Origin: Paenibacillus lacisoli
GTDB taxonomy: Bacteria; Bacillota; Bacilli; Paenibacillales; Paenibacillaceae
Reading direction: 5' to 3'
DNA length: 64,000 bases
Assembly (NCBI RefSeq): GCF_030580655.1
Contig: NZ_JAUQTB010000001.1
Span: 310,001-374,000 of the forward strand
Of the stretch, positions 43,469 through 51,938 are shown piece after piece. A model generated the notes under the pieces. It worked only from the letters and a program-made list of their open reading frames with translations, was not told where the DNA came from and searched no databases. Made by a program: the position numbers and the translations under genes. Position 1 is the first letter of the stretch, and the number at the start of each line of letters is the position of its first letter.

Positions 43469-44605
43469 TTATTTGCTGCTCTTCGCAGCCTCTCCGATAA
43501 TGGCAAGCACGACCTGTGTTACTTTTACCAGATCTTCCGCTTTAATACGCTCCTGTGTCGTATGAATATTCTCATAGCCGACAGCAAGATTGACAGTCGG
43601 TACACCCAGCCCGTTAAAAATGTTGGCATCACTGCCTCCGCCGGACTGGAATATGCGTGTCGGAAATGAAATGCCTTCTATGGCACGATTGGCCAGCTGA
43701 ACGACGTCATCCTGTTCATTAAAGCTGAAGCCGGGATACATCAGCTCACTGCGAAACTCTGCCTGTGCACCCGCACTGCGCGCCGTTGTTTCCAACGCTT
43801 CACGCATCTGCTGAATCTGATGCTCTACCTTTTCCTGAACCAGACTTCTGGCCTCAGCGTGGAGTTCGACATAATCGCATACCACGTTCGTGGCGCTGCC
43901 GCCTTCAAATTTACCGATGTTCGCTGTCGTTTCCTTGTCGATTCGTCCCAGCTTCATAGCGGAAATGGATCTGGAAGCCACCTGAATCGCGCTGATCCCA
44001 TCCTCCGGATTTACACCTGCATGGGCGGATTTGCCGAAAATTTTCATGTTGATCTTGGCCAGTGCCGGCGCAGCGACACAGATTGAGCCCACCTCGCCGT
44101 TGCAATCAAGCGCATAACCAAAATCTGCATCCAGTAGGGAAGGGTCCAACGATCTTGCTCCAGCAAGACTCGATTCCTCTCCAACGGTAATCACGAATTG
44201 AATTTGTCCGTGTGGAAGCTGCTGTTCCTGAATGATGCGAATGGATTCCAGCAGCGCGGCAAGCCCGGCCTTATCATCAGATCCGAGAATGGTAGTTCCA
44301 TCACTCGTGATCCAGCCGTCCTCCTGAAGAATTGGCTTAATTCCTTTACCAGGCGTTACAGTATCCATATGGCTGGTAAACAAAAGTTTTGGCGCTGCTG
44401 TAATGCCTTCTGCTGCCGGCCATGTCACAATCAGGTTGCCTGCTCCGTGCCCGCTGCGCGCTTTGGAATCATCCTCTACGACATCAAGCCCAAGCCCCTT
44501 GAATTTATCGGTTAACACTTGTGCGATCATTTCTTCATGTTTAGTTTCACTGTCCACCTGGACAAGCTCCATAAACAGATTAACAATCCGTTCTTGTGAG
44601 ATCAC
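43469..44605 (-). CDS. M20-family tripeptidase T-like aminopeptidase
   Basis: Zinc metallopeptidase, about 378 residues. Metal-site motifs TSHMDTVTP (His/Asp), SDDKAGLAALL (bridging Asp) and TVGEESSLAGA (general base Glu, metal Glu) are intact, and a dimerisation domain with SAHAGVNPEDG is present. It resembles B. subtilis YqjE. GTG at 44605 has AGAGGGG six bases upstream; the frame also opens 14 codons earlier. Likely cuts small peptides in the cytoplasm. Confidence 0.88.
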   Translation of the reverse strand: MISQERIVNLFMELVQVDSETKHEEMIAQVLTDKFKGLGLDVVEDDSKARSGHGAGNLIVTWPAAEGITAAPKLLFTSHMDTVTPGKGIKPILQEDGWITSDGTTILGSDDKAGLAALLESIRIIQEQQLPHGQIQFVITVGEESSLAGARSLDPSLLDADFGYALDCNGEVGSICVAAPALAKINMKIFGKSAHAGVNPEDGISAIQVASRSISAMKLGRIDKETTANIGKFEGGSATNVVCDYVELHAEARSLVQEKVEHQIQQMREALETTARSAGAQAEFRSELMYPGFSFNEQDDVVQLANRAIEGISFPTRIFQSGGGSDANIFNGLGVPTVNLAVGYENIHTTQERIKAEDLVKVTQVVLAIIGEAAKSSK

Positions 44606-44689
44606 AGAAATCCCCTCTCTTTCATTCAAATCTTCCATACGATACAATAGTCTACATATTAGTTTAAACCCATATTAAAGGAGTCACAC

Positions 44690-44791
44690 ATGCAGCACAA
44701 AAAATGGTTTCGTATCTTCGTATATGTCATGCTGATTGCAATTGTCGGTTCCACGCTCTTCGCCGTGCTTGAACCGCTTCTTCTCCGTTAA
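44690..44791 (+). CDS. Prli42-like small stressosome-anchoring peptide
   Basis: 33 residues: MQHKKWFRIFVYVMLIAIVG and STLFAVLEPLLLR. One membrane span with basic N-terminal residues. It looks like the Prli42 family of Firmicutes (Listeria Prli42 anchors the stressosome at the membrane). AAAGGAG lies six bases before the ATG. Single short gene between the M20 peptidase and lipB, ending in a strong terminator. No stressosome genes are in the window. Confidence 0.65.
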   Translation: MQHKKWFRIFVYVMLIAIVGSTLFAVLEPLLLR

Positions 44792-44811
44792 TTCAACCTG
44801 TGTATCAGCAC

Positions 44812-44848
44812 GAAAGCCCGGACTGTCTACGAAGACAACCGGGCTTTC
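44812..44848. terminator. Bidirectional terminator between the Prli42-like gene and lipB
   Basis: GAAAGCCCGG (44812-44821) pairs with CCGGGCTTTC (44839-44848). Convergent genes. Confidence 0.85.
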
Positions 44849-44861
44849 TCTCTGTGTATAA

Positions 44862-45566
44862 TCAGGAAGAATGGCGTAACGGCATGGTCCACTCGGCTTC
44901 ATAAGGAAAGACTTCAGTGAAGAACGGAAGCAGCTGCTCCGCTACACGTTCGACCGTAAAAGCACGCCCTGTAATATCCTCCAGCGACGTCACTCCATAT
45001 TCCTGTATGCCGCATGGAACAATCCCTTCAAACCCTTGATGCTGTATACCCGATGTAATGTTAAAAGCAAATCCGTGACTTGTGATAAACCCCTTACGCT
45101 TCCGGCACCGGTTAAACTTGACGCCAATAGCGCAAATTTTCTCACTCCCGACCCACACGCCGGTATACTCCGGTTTGCGTCCGGCAGTAATTCCTAATGA
45201 AGCTAGGTAATTGATGATTACCTGCTCCAGGCTGCGCAGATACCCGTGCAGATCCAGGCCATCGTCGCGGCCGAGAAAAAGAATCGGGTAACCCACGAGC
45301 TGACCAGGTCCATGGTATGTAATGTCACCCCCGCGGTCAATCTGGAAGACGGAGATCCCCTGCTCTTCCAGCTGTTCCGGACTAAGGAGCAGATGCTCCG
45401 GATGCCGCTGTGAGCCGATGGTGTAGGTTGGCGGATGCTGCAGCAGCAGCAGTGATTCCGCCTGCTCTCCTGCATCCAATCGGCGTACCCATTCCTTCTG
45501 CCGGTTCCAGGCTTCACCGTAATCCTGCATCGGCGTGTACGTAACCTCCAATGGTCGTCTGTCCAC
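44862..45566 (-). CDS. lipB: octanoyl-[acyl carrier protein]:protein octanoyltransferase
   Basis: Attaches octanoate from ACP to lipoyl domains, the first step of lipoate assembly. 234 residues: RGGDITYHGPGQLVGYPI signature, catalytic Lys in KICAIGVKF, catalytic Cys in IVPCGI. GTG start at 45566. It follows the E2 gene of the BKD complex, whose lipoyl domain is its expected substrate; B. subtilis instead uses LipM/LipL, so a true LipB here is a difference. Confidence 0.9.
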   Translation of the reverse strand: MDRRPLEVTYTPMQDYGEAWNRQKEWVRRLDAGEQAESLLLLQHPPTYTIGSQRHPEHLLLSPEQLEEQGISVFQIDRGGDITYHGPGQLVGYPILFLGRDDGLDLHGYLRSLEQVIINYLASLGITAGRKPEYTGVWVGSEKICAIGVKFNRCRKRKGFITSHGFAFNITSGIQHQGFEGIVPCGIQEYGVTSLEDITGRAFTVERVAEQLLPFFTEVFPYEAEWTMPLRHSS

Positions 45567-45679
45567 GGCCAGTCACTTCCTCTCCACATGGTTGCCGGAC
45601 CTTTGGGCAGGCTGCAGGCCCGGCTGGTTTATGGCTTAGGCTAGAGCAATCACTTTAGTTATACATTCACATCCATCTT

Positions 45680-47089
45680 TTAGTACAGCTTGGTATCCAG
45701 TGAATATCCTTCCAGGTTCTCCTTCACACGCTGCAGGAATCGTCCGCAGATGACCCCGTCCAGAATCCGGTGGTCCAGTGAAAGACAGATATTGGCCATC
45801 GACCGGATCGCAATCATATCATTAATGACCACAGGCTTCTTGACGATCGACTCAAATGTAAGAATTGCTGCCTGCGGATAGTTGATGATTGGATAAGACA
45901 GGATCGAGCCGAAGGAACCGGTGTTGTTCACCGTAAATGTGCCGCCCTGCATGTCATCCAGCTTCAGCTTGCCCTCACGTGTCTTACGGGCCAGATCATC
46001 AATCTCCTTGGCAAGGCCTGCGATATTTTTCTGATCTGCCTTCTGGATTACCGGCGTCAGCACGGAATCCTCCGTTCCTACAGCCAGCGAGATATTGATA
46101 TCTCGCTTGACGATAATTTTATCCACGGCCCAGACCGAGTTCATGATCGGATAGTCTTTCAGCGCGCTGACTACAGCCTTCATCATAAACGCAAGATAGG
46201 TCAAATTGACTCCTTCGTTACGTTTGAATTCATCTTTCAGCTTGTTGCGCAGCATGACGAGATTCGTCATATCCACCTCAATCATGGTCCAGGCATGAGG
46301 AATTTCGGATACACTTTGGCGCATGTTACGGGCAATCGCATTACGCATCGGTGTCACATCGATAAAATATTCGGAACGGCCTCCGGCATTCTGCTCCACA
46401 TCAATGGTAGGAATACGAGGCGTCTCCGTCAGATGAATTCCTGAATGCCGCACCGGATCTACCACGGATGCAGCTCCTCCCTGTGCTGCTTGATGAGCAC
46501 TAGGACCGGTAAATAATCCGGCAGACGGTGCAGAAGATGCAGCCGCTGCTGGTGTATGATGGATGTTCTGCGTTTCAGCAGCAGGCTTTGCTGTCTGGGC
46601 CGCTGCTCCGCCGTTACGGATGTAAGAGAGCACATCCTTGCGCGTGATCCGGCCGCCCATCCCGCTGCCTTGAATCTGATTCAGATCAAGGCCATGCTCG
46701 TTCGCCAGACTCTGTACAGCCGGTGAATACCGGCCGCGCATAGCCTGGTCGCCCTGGGCATGCTGCAGCGAACTTACTGCCGGAGCAGGGGAAGGTTCGT
46801 TTGTCACACTTGTGCCTACATGCTGCGCAGCAGCTTCAGTTCCAATCCGGCAGATCACCTCGCCGACCGCTACGGTCTGCCCCTCAGCTGCAACCAGCTC
46901 ACCCATAACCCCGTCAATTGTCGACGGAATCTCAGCGTTTACTTTGTCCGTGATAACTTCACAGATCGGTTCGAATTGCTCAACGGTCTCACCCGGCTGC
47001 TTGAGCCATTTGGCAATCGTGGCAGATACCAGGGATTCTGCCAGCTGAGGCATCGTGACGTCGTTCCATTGCTTATTGTTGTCTGGCAT
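45680..47089 (-). CDS. bkdB: branched-chain 2-oxoacid dehydrogenase E2 (dihydrolipoyl acyltransferase)
   Basis: 469 residues. Lipoyl domain at residues ~10-90 with the lipoylated Lys in EVITDKVNAE; an E1/E3-binding domain (YSPAVQSLANEHGLDL, GMGGRITRKDVLSYI); an Ala/Pro-rich linker; and the catalytic acyltransferase domain ending in DHRILDGVICGRFLQ (HxxxDG). Start ATG 47089 is ten bases after GGAG. Makes branched acyl-CoA primers for membrane fatty acids. Confidence 0.92.
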   Translation of the reverse strand: MPDNNKQWNDVTMPQLAESLVSATIAKWLKQPGETVEQFEPICEVITDKVNAEIPSTIDGVMGELVAAEGQTVAVGEVICRIGTEAAAQHVGTSVTNEPSPAPAVSSLQHAQGDQAMRGRYSPAVQSLANEHGLDLNQIQGSGMGGRITRKDVLSYIRNGGAAAQTAKPAAETQNIHHTPAAAASSAPSAGLFTGPSAHQAAQGGAASVVDPVRHSGIHLTETPRIPTIDVEQNAGGRSEYFIDVTPMRNAIARNMRQSVSEIPHAWTMIEVDMTNLVMLRNKLKDEFKRNEGVNLTYLAFMMKAVVSALKDYPIMNSVWAVDKIIVKRDINISLAVGTEDSVLTPVIQKADQKNIAGLAKEIDDLARKTREGKLKLDDMQGGTFTVNNTGSFGSILSYPIINYPQAAILTFESIVKKPVVINDMIAIRSMANICLSLDHRILDGVICGRFLQRVKENLEGYSLDTKLY

Positions 47090-47110
47090 GTACATTCAAC
47101 TCCTCAGCGA

Positions 47111-48097
47111 TCAATAAAGCGCCAGCTGGCGCATCGCTTCTTTGACTTTATCCTTGCTAAGCATAAAAAATTTCTCCATTGGCGGGCTGATCGGCATCGC
47201 TGGTACATCCGGACCGCACAGACGTGCAATCGGCGCATCCAGCTCGAAGAGACACTCCTCATTAATAATAGCCGACACTTCTGCTCCTACGCCGCCCGTC
47301 TTGTTATCCTCATGAACGATCAGTACCTTGCCTGTCAGGCGGGCTGCTTCCACAATCGCCTCCCGGTCCAGCGGCTGCAGCGTTCTCAGGTCGACCACGT
47401 GCGCGGTGATTCCTTCTTCACGCTCCAGCTCTTCAGCTGCTTCCATCACAAAGTGCAGCGGCTGGCTGTAGCCGATAACGGTAATATCCTCACCTTCACG
47501 CAACATGTTGGCTTTGCCAAGTGGTACAACATAATCATCCTCGGGAACCTCACCCTTGATCAGCTTGTAACACTTTTTGTTCTCAAAGAACAAAACAGGG
47601 TCCGGATCGCGGACAGCTGCCTTAAGCAAACCTTTGGCATCATAGGCTGTGAAAGGTGCAACGATTTTCAATCCAGGTGTCCCGAAGAAGATAGATTCCG
47701 GACACTGGGAATGATACAGGCCGCCAAATATACCGCCGCCAATCGGCGCACGGATTACAACCGGACAGCTCCAATCATTATTGGAACGATAACGGATTTT
47801 GGCCGCTTCGCTGATAATTTGATTCGTTGCCGGCAGCATGAAATCCGAATACTGCATTTCCGCAATCGGCTTCATACCATACATCGCAGCACCAATTGCT
47901 ACGCCGGCAATCGCGGATTCCGCCAGCGGCGTATCCATGACACGCTGTTCACCGAATTGGTCCATCAGGCCTTTTGTGGTTGTAAATACACCACCCTTTA
48001 CGCCGACGTCCTCACCGAGTACGAATACCGTATCGTCATTCTCCATTTCTTCCTTCATAGCCAGACGAATGGCATCGATATATTCCATATACGCCAT
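47111..48097 (-). CDS. bkdAB: branched-chain 2-oxoacid dehydrogenase E1 beta
   Basis: 328 residues, thiamine-pyrophosphate-binding beta subunit (transketolase-like). Motifs FVLGEDVGVKGGVF, DTPLAESAIAGVAIG and KVLIVHEDNKTGGVGAEV. Its start lies two bases after the bkdAA stop, so the two subunits are expressed together. Confidence 0.94.
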   Translation of the reverse strand: MAYMEYIDAIRLAMKEEMENDDTVFVLGEDVGVKGGVFTTTKGLMDQFGEQRVMDTPLAESAIAGVAIGAAMYGMKPIAEMQYSDFMLPATNQIISEAAKIRYRSNNDWSCPVVIRAPIGGGIFGGLYHSQCPESIFFGTPGLKIVAPFTAYDAKGLLKAAVRDPDPVLFFENKKCYKLIKGEVPEDDYVVPLGKANMLREGEDITVIGYSQPLHFVMEAAEELEREEGITAHVVDLRTLQPLDREAIVEAARLTGKVLIVHEDNKTGGVGAEVSAIINEECLFELDAPIARLCGPDVPAMPISPPMEKFFMLSKDKVKEAMRQLALY

Positions 48098-48099
48098 AA

Positions 48100-49131
48100 T
48101 TAACGAACCTCCCCTTGACTGCTGTCCGCGTACACATGCAGCAGCGTATCCTCAGGCTGAGGGAACGGCGCCTTATCCGCATATTCGATCGCTTCTTTGA
48201 GTTCGAGTACAATCTGTGCAGCCAGATCAGCATCACGTGCCTCGTCCCAGATCCCGCAATCAATCAGGTAATTTTTCATACGCACAACGCCGTCTTTCTT
48301 CCAGTTCTCATCAATCTCTTCCTTCGTCCGATAGGCCAGGTCGTTATCCGAGGTCGAGTGTGGAGACAGTCGGTACAGCATGGATTCGATCAGGGTCGGC
48401 CCTTCACCGCGTACGGCGCGCTCCCGGGCTTCCTTCACGGCAGCATACACTTCAAGTGCATCATTGCCGTCGACACGGATGCCGGGGAAGCCATAGCCTA
48501 ATGCCCGGTCACTGATCCGGCCGCTGATCTGCTTATGTACAGGGACCGAAATCGCATATTGATTATTCTGGCAAAGAATGATGACAGGCAGCTTGTGCAC
48601 ACCGGCAAAGTTACAACCTTCATGGAAATCTCCCTGGTTGCTCGAGCCTTCGCCAAAGGTTACGTAAGAAACGAAGTCCTTCTTCTGCATCTTGGCAGCC
48701 AAGGCTACACCTACAGCATGAGGAACCTGCGTGGTAACCGGACTGGACCCCGTTACAATGCGCAGACGTTTGCTGCCGAAGTGACCCGGCATCTGCCGTC
48801 CGCCGCTGTTCGGGTCCTCTGCTTTTGCAAATGCAGACAGCATCAGCTCTCTTGCAGTCATCCCGACTGCCAATACAAAACCATAATCCCGATAATACGG
48901 CAGGAAATAATCCTTCTCACGATCGAGGGCAAACGCCGCTGCTACCTGTGTTGCCTCATGGCCGACACCGGATACGTGAAAGTTAATTTTACCCGCGCGC
49001 TGCAGCAGCAAATTACGCTCATCAAATTTGCGTGCGAGCAGCATATATCTGTACATGTCAATGACCTGTCCATCACTGAGTCCCAGCTGCTCATGGCGGC
49101 GCTGTGTTTCTGCAGTACCTTGTTTGCTCAT
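48100..49131 (-). CDS. bkdAA: branched-chain 2-oxoacid dehydrogenase E1 alpha
   Basis: 343 residues, decarboxylates branched-chain 2-oxo acids with TPP. TPP motif region GEGSSNQGDFHEGCNFA; the phosphorylation-loop-like YRLSPHSTSDND; PGHFGSK. AAGGAGG precedes the start. A TATAAT element (49215-49220) upstream may give the E1-E2 genes their own promoter besides read-through from lpd. Confidence 0.94.
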   Translation of the reverse strand: MSKQGTAETQRRHEQLGLSDGQVIDMYRYMLLARKFDERNLLLQRAGKINFHVSGVGHEATQVAAAFALDREKDYFLPYYRDYGFVLAVGMTARELMLSAFAKAEDPNSGGRQMPGHFGSKRLRIVTGSSPVTTQVPHAVGVALAAKMQKKDFVSYVTFGEGSSNQGDFHEGCNFAGVHKLPVIILCQNNQYAISVPVHKQISGRISDRALGYGFPGIRVDGNDALEVYAAVKEARERAVRGEGPTLIESMLYRLSPHSTSDNDLAYRTKEEIDENWKKDGVVRMKNYLIDCGIWDEARDADLAAQIVLELKEAIEYADKAPFPQPEDTLLHVYADSSQGEVR

Positions 49132-49265
49132 TGAGGTACCTCCTTGTTATAGAGCCTGGCGGTCTTACTACAGGTCTACTCTTAAAACCTGGTACTAAGA
49201 CTTGGCTTAGACCTATTATAATCCCTTTGCATTGAAAAAGAAATGCTCTAACTTATGCTGAGGAG

Positions 49266-50687
49266 CTACATTCCTATAGCTTGTCCGTCAACAGCCAGCA
49301 TCGCTTCGCCCAGAATCTCCGAAAGCGTTGGATGCGGATGAACAAGCTGACCAACCTCCCAAGGTGTCGCATCTAGCAGCTGGGCCAGTGCCGCTTCACT
49401 AATCAGATCGGTAACATGGGTTCCGATCATATGGACTCCGAGGATATCATTGGTTTCACTGTCAGCCACCACTTTGACAAATCCGTCCCGGCTTCCGTAT
49501 ACGAGAGATTTGCCTATGGCTGAGAATGGGAACTTGCCTGTCTTTACCTTGATTCCTTGTTCACGGGCTTCCTGCTCCGTGTAACCGACACTTGCTGCTT
49601 CAGGACGTGTATAGATACAGCGCGGAATCAGGTGCGGCTGTGTGGTGTGGTTCTCCTGTCCTGCGATATGCTGTACAGCTGCAATACCTTCATGACTGGC
49701 AGCATGTGCCAGCTGCAGCCCTCCAATGCAATCCCCGATTGCATAGATGTGCGGCTCACCGGTCTGCAGGTGTTCGTTGACTTTGATGAACCCGCGCTCC
49801 AGCTTGATATCTGTATTGCCGATTCCGATATCTTCTACATTCGCGACCCTGCCGACAGACACCAGCATCTGTGAAGCCTGAATTTCAAGAACCTGCTCCC
49901 CTTTAGCTGCCTTGATCGTAATCCGTCCGTCAGCGGCCTGGTAAGTTTCAGTCTGAATCCGGCAGCCAGTGAGGATGTCAATTCCGCGCTTCGTCATCAG
50001 CTTCTCCATCTCGCGCGCGATATCAGCATCTTCTGTAGGCAGAATGCGATCTGCCGCTTCAACCACAGTCACTTTAACGCCAAAATCATGCAGCATCGAC
50101 GCCCATTCCATCCCGATGACCCCGCCGCCAATGATCAGCATGGATTCAGGCAGCTCTTCCAGCTGCAGCGCTTCATCACTACTGAGAATATATCGACCAT
50201 CCGGCTCCAGACCCGGGAGCACTCGCGGACGTGAGCCTGTAGCAATAATCAGGTTGGTCGGTACGATGGTCTCCACTTCTCCATCCTCCAGCTCTACTGC
50301 TACAGCTCCACTCTTCGGAGAAAAAATAGAAGGTCCGATTATACGGCCGCTGCCTTGAATAACCGTAATTTTATTTTTGCGCATCAGGTACTGTACACCT
50401 TGATACAGCTGGTCTACGACCGCATTCTTACGCTCCTGTACCTTGCCGAAGCGGAGGGTGACTCCTGTCGTCTCAATCCCGTACGATTCACTCTCATTGA
50501 TCTCGGAATATACTTCAGCACTGCGGAGCAGCGATTTGCTTGGAATACATCCCCTGTGCAGACAGGTTCCTCCCAGCTTGTCCCTCTCAATGATGACGAC
50601 TTCCTTGCCCAACTGGGCAGCACGGATCGCAGCGACATAACCGCCCGTTCCCCCGCCTAATATTGCTACATCACACGTAATTGCCAT
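49266..50687 (-). CDS. lpdV: dihydrolipoyl dehydrogenase (E3)
   Basis: 473-residue FAD/NAD flavoprotein that reoxidises the lipoyl group. FAD motif GGGTGGYVAAIRAAQLG, redox-active pair in GGTCLHRGCIPSKSLL, NAD motif GGGVIGMEWASML, and active-site His-Glu in HPHPTLSE. Upstream of bkdAA, as lpdV is in B. subtilis; the ptb-bcd-buk genes that precede lpdV there are absent here. Confidence 0.94.
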   Translation of the reverse strand: MAITCDVAILGGGTGGYVAAIRAAQLGKEVVIIERDKLGGTCLHRGCIPSKSLLRSAEVYSEINESESYGIETTGVTLRFGKVQERKNAVVDQLYQGVQYLMRKNKITVIQGSGRIIGPSIFSPKSGAVAVELEDGEVETIVPTNLIIATGSRPRVLPGLEPDGRYILSSDEALQLEELPESMLIIGGGVIGMEWASMLHDFGVKVTVVEAADRILPTEDADIAREMEKLMTKRGIDILTGCRIQTETYQAADGRITIKAAKGEQVLEIQASQMLVSVGRVANVEDIGIGNTDIKLERGFIKVNEHLQTGEPHIYAIGDCIGGLQLAHAASHEGIAAVQHIAGQENHTTQPHLIPRCIYTRPEAASVGYTEQEAREQGIKVKTGKFPFSAIGKSLVYGSRDGFVKVVADSETNDILGVHMIGTHVTDLISEAALAQLLDATPWEVGQLVHPHPTLSEILGEAMLAVDGQAIGM

Positions 50688-50772
50688 GATTATCCTCCAG
50701 AACTGTTCTGTATATTGATGCGAACATATGATAAACCGACCGCTGCCAGAACGGTCCGTTACTTATAATTCT

Positions 50773-50800
50773 ATTGTACTCGCTTTGTGATTGATTACAA
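50773..50800 (-). promoter_or_regulatory. Candidate promoter of the lpdV-bkd genes
   Basis: Minus strand TTGTAA (50800-50795), 16 bases, TACAAT (50778-50773). No sigma-54-type -24/-12 element (as in the B. subtilis bkd operon) was seen. Confidence 0.45.
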
Positions 50801-50809
50801 ATGAAGAGG

Positions 50810-51025
50810 TTATTCGTACAACGCATCTCTTAGCTTGGTCGACATCCGGTTATCTTTGGATACCGTCTTCAACGCTGCTCGCCGAAGCGCATCGTTTCGG
50901 GCATGGACCTGCTCCAGCTCTTCAATCAGCTTCATCAGAAGTTCCCTGCTGCGTTCCTCTGGTTCACCTGTTTCTATCCACTCTTCAACTTCTTCTCTTA
51001 ATTGTGTCAGACGGCTGCTGCTCAT
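50810..51025 (-). CDS. small coiled-coil protein, function unknown
   Basis: 71 residues, almost all charged helix: residues ~5-55 (LTQLREEVEEWIETGEPEER, then KLIEELEQVHARNDALRR) suggest a coiled coil. No signal or membrane segment. The ATG at 51025 has AAGG nine bases upstream. Lies upstream of lpdV in the same direction. No function can be assigned. Confidence 0.65.
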   Translation of the reverse strand: MSSSRLTQLREEVEEWIETGEPEERSRELLMKLIEELEQVHARNDALRRAALKTVSKDNRMSTKLRDALYE

Positions 51026-51271
51026 TATTTTCATCCTTCTTTCTCTCGGGATCGCCTTTGCGGCATGAATCCTTCATGTCTACAGAATAGCATGTCAGAC
51101 GCATGCTTGCGACTTGTAACAGCTGTAAGTTATACATGATTCACTAAATTTGACGCTGGTCTGACCAGAATCGTTATGATAATCTATAAAGGCCGCTTTT
51201 TTGAGAGTGTCCTGCATTCTCTGGAACGGAGCACGTCACAAAGTCTTGTGTAATTGAGAGGGGTTTCTACA

Positions 51272-51865
51272 TTGCCTACTGGACGCATCACCGTCATTAC
51301 CGGACCTATGTTTAGCGAGAAGTCCGGCGAACTCATTCGACGCTGTCAGAAGCTGATTAAATACGGCCGCAAAAAAGTGGTCGCCTATAAGCCTGCCGAG
51401 GATAACCGATATGCTGAGGATGAGATCGTATCCCGGATTGGATACCGTCTGCCTGCCATCTCCATTCCAAGAAAGCTGAATAAGGAAGTCCTGACACAGA
51501 TTTTGAAGGAAACGATCGATGCAGACGTTGTTGCTTTTGATGAGGTGCAGTTTTTCAGCCGCGAAATTATGGGGTTGGTGGAAGAGCTGGCATACTGCGG
51601 CAAGCATGTGATTGTGGATGGACTTAATCTGGATTATCGCGGCAAGGAATTTGGTTATATCGGCGGGCTGCTGGCCATGGCAGACGATATTGAGAAGCTG
51701 ACCTCATTTTGTGCGGTATGCGGAAGTCCGGATGCAGCCTTTACCCAACGGATTGTGAATGGAGAACCGATGAAGGCGGGTCCAATTGTTATGATTGGAG
51801 ACTCCGAGTCCTATGAGCCCCGCTGCCGCAAATGTTTTGTTCCTCCCCATAAAGTGAATTGTTAA
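51272..51865 (+). CDS. tdk: thymidine kinase
   Basis: 197 residues, phosphorylates thymidine with ATP. The enzyme has the family's DEVQFF catalytic motif, VDGLNLDYRGKEFGYIG lasso region, and four zinc ligands in CAVCG and CRKC. Its Walker A reads GPMFSEKSGEL rather than the usual GPMxSGKxEEL. TTG at 51272 is eight bases after AGGGG. The inverted repeat CTGGTCTGACCAG (51155-51167) lies about 100 bases upstream. Confidence 0.92.
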   Translation: MPTGRITVITGPMFSEKSGELIRRCQKLIKYGRKKVVAYKPAEDNRYAEDEIVSRIGYRLPAISIPRKLNKEVLTQILKETIDADVVAFDEVQFFSREIMGLVEELAYCGKHVIVDGLNLDYRGKEFGYIGGLLAMADDIEKLTSFCAVCGSPDAAFTQRIVNGEPMKAGPIVMIGDSESYEPRCRKCFVPPHKVNC

Positions 51866-51878
51866 AGAATCCATCATA

Positions 51879-51915
51879 AAAAAAGCAGCGCATCCATTAC
51901 GGACGGCTGCTTTTT
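51879..51915. terminator. Bidirectional terminator between tdk and the chemoreceptor gene
   Basis: AAAAGCAGC/GCTGCTTTT with further inner pairing; T-runs on both strands. Confidence 0.8.
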
Positions 51916-51938
51916 GTTATTTGCGGTGCTTATTAAGA

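Noticed and set aside
46760..48103. 447-codon plus-strand open frame over the bkd genes
   Set aside because: Antisense to bkdB and bkdAB; product is low-information His/Arg-rich sequence.
50721..50734. CGAACATATG half of a LexA-like box before lpdV
   Set aside because: Only one arm matches; the partner arm GTTC is absent.
51155..51167. CTGGTCTGACCAG palindrome upstream of tdk as an operator
   Set aside because: Short and without a known regulator match; kept only as a remark in the tdk entry.
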